Positions 45,901-54,900 of a stretch of 64,000 nucleotides of DNA are shown one piece after another. Position numbers and translations under genes: made by a program. The notes beneath the pieces are model-generated. The model did no database searches. It was not told the origin of the DNA and was given only the letters and a program-made list of their open reading frames with translations. Position 1 is the stretch's first letter, and each line of letters begins with the position of its first letter. Source of the DNA: Toxonevra muliebris (taxonomy: Eukaryota > Arthropoda > Insecta > Diptera > Pallopteridae); contig OY829330.1 of NCBI GenBank assembly GCA_963691655.1, positions 19,338,182-19,402,181 on the forward strand. Direction: 5' to 3'.

Positions 45901-48900
45901 CGAGATGTGGGGCAGCACGGACACAAATGAACGAGGTGAGTCCCTCTTTGATTTTATCCTTACTCATGACTTAGTTATTGCTAATAGGGGGAACGAGCCA
46001 ACCTTCATTACTTCAAATAGAAGGGAGGTTCTCGATATCACTCTAGTAAGTGAAAACTCGTCACATCTACTGAAAGACTGGAGTGTCTCGCAAGAGTGCT
46101 CCTTTTCTGATCATAATTACATTAACTTCACCATTGATAAACTAGATCCTACAGACTCTGCAGGTGCTACTAGCCTCATCAATAGGAAGCATACTGACTG
46201 GACAAAGTTCCATGCCATTATCGAGTCTGGCATACAGCCTGCTCCAGCCACTATAAATAACCACTGCGATATTGATCGAGAGGTAAACTCCATTACAGCA
46301 CTTTTTAACACTGCTGCTAAATCGGCATGCAATTCCTCCAAACCTAGAGGTAAGACTAAACCTTTATGGTGGACCCCGGAGATTGCAGAGCTACGAAAAG
46401 TATGCAGAAGACTCTTTAATAGAGCCAAGGCTTTCAATGACTGGTTTCTCTTTAAATCTAAACAAAGGGAACTTAAGTACGCTATAAGAAAAGCCAAAAG
46501 GGCGTCTTGGAGGAACTTCTGTGGTAGCATAGAAAGCTTCTCCGAGACTAGCCGACTTCGAAAACTCTTGAATACGACCCCTAGGGCTCTCGACTGTATC
46601 CAGAAATCCGATGGTCACTGGACTGATTCTGGGATCGAGACCTTAGAGGTCCTCCTGTATACTCATTTTCCAGGGAGTAAAACCTTCGTTGATCATAGTC
46701 CTCCTGTGACCGATCATCTTTTAAGTAACACCTCCCCTTTTCAATTGACCGACACTCTTCTAAAGTGGGCCATCAAATCCTTCAGCCCCTACAAATCTCC
46801 AGGGCCAGATGGCATCATTCCCGCGGATATTCAGCAAGGGGCTGAACACGTAACATCATGGCTATTGCAAATTTATAATGCTTGCCTAAAATTTTCGTAC
46901 ATTCCCAAAAGCTGGAGAGAGGCTCGTGTAGTCTTCATACCCAAAGCAGGGAAGGCGTCCCATATCAACCCAAAGGACTTCAGACCGATCAGTCTGTCCT
47001 CCTTTCTCTTAAAAATATTAGAAAGGGTTCTTGATTTTCATATCAGGAATTCTATCAATCCTACTCTTTTATCCAAATCACAGCATGCCTATACTAAAGG
47101 GAAGTCTGTGGAAACAGCGCTACATGTACTCATTGAGGAAGTTGAGAAATCACTTTCCAACAAGGAGTTCACACTTGCAGTGTTTCTCGATATCGAGGGG
47201 GCATTCAACAATGTCTGCCCCGACGCTGTCGTTAATGCCTTAATAAATCTTAATCTTGATGTTAATCTGGTTAAATTTATAGGACAACTACTTAAAACAC
47301 GTATCATCAGCTCCTCTATCGGAAATGATAAAGTCCAAAAGGTTGTCAATAGGGGCACACCACAAGGAGGTGTATTATCGCCTCTTATTTGGAATCTGGC
47401 GGTGAACACACTGCTAAACAGATTAGATCAAACCGGCTGCAAAATAATAGCTTATGCAGATGACATTGCTATTGCAGTATCCGGCAAATACGTTGCTACT
47501 CTTTCAGAACGGCTAAATCACTCACTTAGCATTCTGTCTCACTGGTGCTGTGAATTCGGTCTTAATGTTAATCCTGCCAAAACAGAGGTTATGCTTTTCA
47601 CTAGAAAGTATAAAATACCAACTTTTGCCCTACCCAAAATTAATGGTATCTCGCTTTGTCTTAGTAAGCGCGTCAAATATTTAGGACTTGTTCTTGATCT
47701 TAAACTTCAATGGAAAGCTAACATAGCAGAGAGAGTACGGAAAGCCTCTTGCGCTCTCTACTGCTGTAAGAGGGCATTAGGAACAAGATGGGGTCTTCAA
47801 CCTCGAGTCACTTCCTGGCTCTATTCAGCAGTGGTCGAGCCTAATCTTCTTTATGGATCCGTCTTCTGGTGGCCAGCTACTTCAAAGGCGGTCAACCTTA
47901 AACCACTGGATAAGGTTAGAAGAACGGCAGCCATATTGATTACTGGGGCCCTCCGTACTACCTCCACGAAAGCTCTCTTCGCAATCCTTCATTGGTTGCC
48001 AACCTCACTTCTGGTCAAGCAACAAGCTAAGTGCTCTGCTGTCAGACTCAGTGCCCTAACTCGCTGGACCCGGTCAAACCTGGGCCATGCCAAGATTTTA
48101 ATCCACGATACGTCCGTACCAACTAACGTAGACTACATTTGCTCTACCCCTAATTTAAACCACACGTTCTTCACCCATATCCCCAGTAGAGAGGAATGGG
48201 TTAATGACGAGGTGGTCACTGACAATTTAATTGACATCTATACAGATGGATCCAAATCGGAGGAAAGAGTCGGCTGTGGCATCTTCTCTAGTAAGCTAGA
48301 TCTCAGACTCTCTTTCCGACTTCCTGACCATTGCAGCGTCTTTCAGGCGGAAGTAATGGCTATCTATCAAGCGTCCAAGTGGCTTATTCGCAACGATTCA
48401 TTCGATACGAATATCCGCATCTACACGAACAGCCAAGCAGCAATCAAGTCCCTTGCCGGTGTTTTCACTACATCAAAGCTTGTTCTCGACTGCCGATCTT
48501 CACTCAACATTTTGTCGAGTCACTCTCAGGTCCACCTATATTGGGTGCCTGGACATATGAATATTTCAGGTAACTGCAATACCGACGAGTTAGCAAAACA
48601 GGGCTCGCAACTTACAGATATATCACCTACCTGCACCATTGGTGTCCCTCTTACGTCTATTAAATTAGCCATTAAGCAAAACTACCTTGAGGAAGCAAAA
48701 AGATCCTGGGTAGCGGAGCATACCTGTGGTATTACCAGGCTAACATGGACCACTATGGACAATAAACGTACTAGACAGCTACTCAACCTAAGCAGAAGCT
48801 CCATCAGCATAACGACTTCGGTGCTCACGGGACACTGCATAATGGGGAGACATGCTGCAAGACTTGGACTGCCATTCAATGACTTCTGTCGGGGCTGCGG

Positions 48901-51900
48901 CTCTGAGGAGGAGGAAGAAACAGTCCTTCATTTCATGTGCGAATGCCCATCCCTGGCCAGGAGGAGACTAAAACTCCTGGGTTCACCTTTCTTCACTAGT
49001 CTGTCCGAGCTATCATCCATAAATATTAAGGACATAGCCAGATTCATTATGGAATCCTCATGGTTCTCCACTCCGTAAATGGGGGAGTCGCGCCGTACTG
49101 TGGTATCACAATGAGCCTAATTTGTGCTTAAGTGTGCTTTCAAGCAGAAGGCTGCCACTCCAACCTAACCTAACCTAACCTATTATGAGCTGTTTTCGAT
49201 GTTCGATCTTTGCTGGTAATCGATGATCGAATATCAAACGTAAAATTCTTATTATGGGCAGTAGGACGGAACGATGAAAAAAGTTTGAAAAGTCCACCCC
49301 CTATTTGAAAGCTTATGTGGAGAGTATCTCGAAAAAAAATTTTGTTGGACCACCCTAAAAACAGCCAAAATGATTTTTTCATCATAACTTTGGTATTTGA
49401 TGTCCGATTTTTCAATCTCTAAATTATTTACTTTATTGGCTTGTGTTTTTTGATTTCATTTGCTTATTATTTGCTTGTGTTTCGTTTAGTTTACAAGAAG
49501 TTTCACTTCTGCCTTGTGTTCGTTAATATACAACCAATTTTTAATTTCATTTGCTTGTGTTTCGTTTAGTTCACCAGAAGTTTCACTTCTGCCTTGTGTT
49601 CGTTAATACACAAGATCACTTTTTTTTTGGGATTAATGCTAGAACAAAAATTGCAACTCTATACCGGTAACTTCGATAACAATTGTAGCGAACTATTTTT
49701 GTGTGCGACATCTTCATGTAATTCCTTGGACATTTGCGCCATCTGTATGTGAAATGTATAACTGTCATAAACTTTAAGATGGCGACGCTACACATTGTTC
49801 TTTCTGCCATAGGCGTGTGTGAGTGTGTGTGTAATTAAAATGTTATATTGAATCAAAACTATTTATGAATTGTTTATTATATAGTTTGCTCGTGAATTCA
49901 GTTACGGAATATTGATATTTAGCCCCTCATGCACATTGCTCGACAAAATTATGTCGCATTGCAAACTTACGCTCGACGTCACATCCGATTGGTTTTACTC
50001 TAGGACAAGAGAAAAGAAGTTTCACTTCAAAAGTTATAGCTACTTAAATTTTTGATGCAATTCTAATTTTAATTAAATTAGATTTTTTTGTTGTAGCTCA
50101 AAACAAAAAACAAATATTTTGAATTAAAAGCGCCAGATGATCAACGAAATTAATTTATTGTTATTTAATAAATCATACATAAGTGTTCCAAAAAATCGTA
50201 AACTTAATTATACACCAATAGTTGTAAAAAATGTTTGAAAATTGGAACAACTAGCAAGCATTCCAACAGTTGTAGTAACTATACTTCGAAGATACGTAAA
50301 TATATTATGCTATATTAAAGCATCGTTCTAAATACGACGAAGCAAATTGGAAAAAGCTATTTCTAATTTGCCAATGCAAGTGCGGCTTAGAATTTAACGT
50401 TCAAACCCGTCAATGCCATACATTGTTTTTTGCAGTGAATACATATTAAGATTGTTGTCGTTAGATATTTTTATGCAAAAAATTAATAATATTGTAACTG
50501 AATATGAAATTAAGCCTGAATATAATGTTCTTTCCAAAGGTTATGTTCCTGGTTCAATTGAGGATGACCAGGAAATAACAGATATCGTCCACAAATTGAA
50601 GGTGTTGATATATCATTACGAAATTATTTTCAAGGACATATTAAACAAGATAAAGCGAAATATAATAAGCTATTGAGCTAAATCTTGACGTGATTCGAGA
50701 TGACCGTAATGCTCACGTCTTTCCAATTTGGCAAATATATGACCCATGCGCTTCTCATCTGTGACTTCAAGTGCAGATTTGCTCACAACACGAACAAAAC
50801 GCTCGGTGTTTTGCGAATGGCATTTAAATTCTGTGAAAATTATAAACAATAAGTGAAATGTCAAGTGTTTTTTTTTAACACGCACTCAGAACTTTCACTT
50901 ATTTAATGTCACTATTTAATTTGATGAGTTTTCAACAGATAGGTACTGCTCGCAAAAGATAGACTTTTTAATCAAAGTGTTTGAAAAACATGTACCTACT
51001 AGAGACCTGTACGAGTAAAATGTAATCAATTAATAATCGCAGAGTCCGATGCGAAACGATGCGAATAAGTAACTGTAAATTAAGCATCGTAGGCATCGCT
51101 GCATCGTCGCATCGCATCGTATTACTCATTAGTAATCGTTTATTGCGTGCTTCTTTGCAAATTCAATTTTGCATTCAGATGATCGCGTGCTCGATATTAT
51201 ACTTTTTTTCTAATCGACTAAATTTTTGTGAATAAATTAATTATTTCCTATTTTAATATTTACAATAAAATCAATAAAATTAAATACTTCAATTAAACAA
51301 AAATTTGCAAATAAAATAATTTTTAAATACATTCATATGAAAAATCTGTTAATTTTCTTCAGTTAAGCATTTGTATGGAATCTATTTGGACCGACTGCTC
51401 AAATAACTATAAGTTCAAATGAAAAAAAAGTTTGTTTGTATAAATTTAAAAATTTCCTATAACAATGCAGATTAATAATCATGCGATGCCACGATGCCGA
51501 TTACTCGTAAATGCGTAGAAGATTATGTGAGAACATGAAGGCATGGTGTATTCGTCAAATGCGTATTTATACCTGTACTCGTATGATGCCGTACTCACTC
51601 GCGCAGCCCTTTAGTACCTACCATATTTTACCTTAACAAACAAAGGATATTTTTTATTTTTAATAAGTTACGTTAAAAATTGCTGACATATATATGAACC
51701 ATTGAATATTATGAGAAATAATGTAAATTAGAATTGCATCAAAAATCTAAGTAGCTATAACTTTTTTGTTTGTGGATTTAATTGAACACTTCTTGGGCTA
51801 GAATTTAATGGTTTTTTAAGGGCTTTAATTTGGTGAAAAATAAAAATGCATTTAGGTGGGTAGATCTTTGAGTAACAGACTTCACTAGTGAAATATGACT

Positions 51901-54900
51901 TCGAATTTGAATAACATTTAAGAAGAAAATGTTATGTTATTACAACAAGGTGCCATTTATTAAAATCGGACATCAAATACCAAAGTTATGATGAAAAAAT
52001 CATTTTGGCTGTTTTTAGGGTGGTCCAAAACAAATTTTTTTTTTCTTTCGAGATACTCTCCACATAAGCTTTCAAATGGGGGGGTGGACTTTTCAAACTT
52101 TTTTTTTTGTATGGGGACCGACCCGCTCTAATGGGCAGTGCAACCCTGTCGAAATTTTAGTTGTGCATCGAATTTTCTGTCGAACACAATTTTGCTTTCG
52201 ATACGTTGCATGCTGAGTAATAATTGTTAAACGTAAAGTATTTTGCCATTTTTTTTTTGCTTTTTGGGGACTAAAAACTAATTTAAACGGTTTTTGTAAA
52301 TTTTATGCAGGTCTAAAGTGGTGAGGAACCAATTGCTGTTAGAGAAACTTGTGTCATTGATGGAAGTTCTAGCGACGAAGAAAGGAAAAGAATTCCCATT
52401 GGGACTAAATTGTGTAGGACCATTAATGAGGACTACAAATTTTATAGATGCCAAAACTTCTTCAAGAGGCTGCACTTACAAGGTGGAATTTTTTCTCAAA
52501 GGATTGGAAGCGTCCCTCAATCATTTTCTACTTCCGGCCAGTTCCATCAAGCTTTCATCCTCTTCTAATGAATAGTTGAACCGCAATTCCGTAGTAGTTA
52601 TAAATATTTTGCTCTTATTTTTTCCACTTCATTTTCAAACAAATCGTATTTTTTTTCCAAATGACGATCAGCTGATAGAAATATACTATCGTGAATAAGC
52701 AAAAATGAGCAAAATTCATAATAGCGGTATTCTCTATCGAAAGCACGTCATAATACCAAATGCAAGTTCGTTCGATCTGGCCATTCGACTATAGTCGAAG
52801 ATCGAACGCACTTCATAATAAGGGCCTATATATTTTAAATCAGGGGAGCTTGAAACCTGTATATATTTTATCGGCCATCATGAAGGATTAAACAGAAAAA
52901 AGAGGAGAACTCCTCATAATCCGCCCCCTGTTTATAACAAAATGGAAGATTATTATTTAAGTTTAGTAACATTTCAAATTATGTATTTAAATTTTAGGGT
53001 TACATTCCACAAAATTCTACCCAGTTATTTTAGCATGACAATCTTGAAGCTAACGAGAGATGTGTACTGGGAATGTCGATTTCGAAACATTTTTCAGTAT
53101 TCAAGTTTGAATGCCGGAATTCCGGGATTAAAAATTTTATCAAATATAAAGTAAAAACTGAAAAAAATATTGAAGATATAACATAAAGATAAATGAAAGA
53201 AACCCAAATGCCAAACAAAATGTTTGTTCTCTTAAAGGCGACAGAGTTTGTGGCATTCTATTTTGTCGTATATTCCTTCATTTGCTCTATGAAATTTTGA
53301 CAGAATCTTTAAAAATGTAGGATTCTACTTAAAACACTGAACATGTTCCCACATGTATACTGGGGGCAAAGTGGAAAAAGCTTTTTGGAATCAGTTAATT
53401 TCTAAAAGCCCGCATGGGGCTTTGATTTTCATTGAATCAGCAAAATCAAATTGGACTTAGTGATTTCTGGCTTTCAACGCCAGATATGCTTTTGAAATTA
53501 GATTTTATATATCTTACCAATATTTTCCGTCTTTTCTCAGTATTGGCAACGCTTTATCCATTATTTGTTGATAGAATTTTAGACTACGTTCCAGTCGCCT
53601 AATAGACTCAAGGTAATCAGCACGATCTAATTGAAACTCTGCCTGCAAATCAGATACTTCTCGCTCTAGTGCTTTGACCTTTTGTCTATAAGCTTTAAGA
53701 TATTCATTTTTGGCACTAAGTTCTTGCTGAATATTAGTATAATGCCCTTGCAGCAAATCACGATCAGCACTTTGTTCAACGCGACTGAGAACTTGTGCTA
53801 AGGCACTCAAACGTCTCTGTGCATCGACTTTCTTTTTTTGCCGACGCTCCTTTAGCTGTACATCATTGGCACGCTCCCCACCAATTAAAGCTCTCTTTAT
53901 TAATTCAATACGTTTACGTGCCTCCAGTTGTAATGCTGATGTTGATGTCATTTCTATTTGTCCCCCTGCCCGTTGCTCATAACAATTTGCAGTGCTGAGT
54001 CTTTTTATTTGGTCCTCATAATGATTACGCAGTTGTTTCATTTCATGCATTTGCTCATCTTTTTCACGTTGCTTCTCTTTATGTTCTTCTTTAAGACGTT
54101 CCATTTCTTGCTCCATTTCTATTTTTAATTTGGCACGTTCATTTTCTAACCACTCACGATTTGTCAACTCATCCGCAACTAATGCAGTCGACGTATCTCC
54201 CTTTCCAGAGTTTCTTCTGAGGTTTGAAAGACTACTATCTGTAGGATTTTGTGTATGACTTTCATTTAGCATCTGTTTAAGTTTCATTATTTCCTCTTGG
54301 TATTCACGTAGTTTAGCATCTTTAGGATCCTCATTTATTTTTGGTTTATTTGAAATGCTTTTGGCTCGTGATGCATAACGTAATGTCGAAATAGTCTCAT
54401 CATAATTATTATCTGCTGGCGATATACATGAGATCATTAATGTTTTGGTGTTACCTCCCAAGGAATCCTAAAAGTGAAAAGTCAATATGATGCAGAAACT
54501 TATAGGAAAGCTAAATTTAAAATTTTCAAGGAAATTCCAAATTTCTGGAATTAGGACCAAAAGAACAATTTCCAAAGGTCTCACCATATTTTTGCCTATA
54601 ACTTAACCCTCTAGTTCCCAAGCCCGCCTCTAGACGGGCTTCATCAAAAGGGATGGAATTGCCACCATAATAGTTTTCTGCTGCTACATTTTATCATATC
54701 GTTTTAAAATAAAGCAACAATATGAGTTATGATGCGTATTATAGAAGTTAGAACTCAGTTTATGATTTTTACACCAATATTAATAAATTCTGATTTTTTA
54801 TCAATCAAAAATTTGGGAACTAGAGAGTTGAGTAACATTCACTCTATTTTATATGTTATGATGTATTTTAGTATGAAAGTACAAACATTATGCTAAAATG

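Larger units (their letters stand above)
43088..49180 (+). mobile_element. Full-length LOA-type non-LTR retrotransposon with 11-bp target duplication
   Basis: The target copy TATTATGAGCT occurs at 43077-43087 and 49181-49191, fixing the borders of the 6.1-kb element. A 5' leader of about 780 bp precedes ORF1 (43864-45501), which overlaps ORF2 (45479-49078). The 3' end is a tandem AACCT repeat (about 49161-49180) and not poly-A. Both ORFs are open from end to end, so this is the youngest-looking element in the window. It lies in the kinesin intron, antisense to the gene. Confidence 0.92.
49262..52130. mobile_element. hAT-like element with 8-bp target duplication
   Basis: ATGGGCAG flanks both ends (49254-49261, 52131-52138). 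Terminal inverted repeats start TAGGACGG and TAGAGCGG and extend about 160 bp through AAGTTTGAAAAGTCCACCCC and ATCATAACTTTGGTATTTGA. The 8-bp duplication and TAGRG-like tips fit hAT. Inside are tandem repeats (49454-49615), a minus-strand coding relic (50885-50670), a + strand open frame (50413-50676) and a GCATCG-rich stretch. No full transposase. Confidence 0.75.
43071..52829. mobile_element. DNA transposon with GGCCCTTATTATGA ends, interrupted by two later insertions
   Basis: The left end GGCCCTTATTATGA(GCT) is at 43071-43087. After the LINE it continues at 49192 as TGTTTTCGATGTTCGATC. The right end is the reverse complement, GATCGAACGCACTTCATAAT plus AAGGGCC. Removing the LINE (43088-49180), the hAT-like element (49262-52130) and their duplicated target sites leaves about 780 bp. 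Inside is a short coding-like block (52320-52561). No target duplication or superfamily could be fixed. Confidence 0.7.

Noticed and set aside
49161..49181. Telomeric or satellite repeat (AACCT)n
   Set aside because: Only about four units, directly at the LINE 3' end and followed by the target duplication; it is the element's own tail.
51048..51120. GCATCG-rich stretch as a satellite
   Set aside because: The hexamer recurs irregularly within about 70 bp without a constant period; it looks like a local simple-sequence patch inside the hAT-like element.
50941..51620. Separate MITE bounded by TAGGTACT and AGTACCTA
   Set aside because: The 8-bp end match is short, the inner sequence does not continue the inverted repeat convincingly, and no target duplication was found.
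53514..53520. Kinesin stop codon right after KYW (TAA at the end of the exon)
   Set aside because: The TAA is part of a strong donor GTAAGAT, and the exon at 39099 continues the protein in the right phase with expected sequence.
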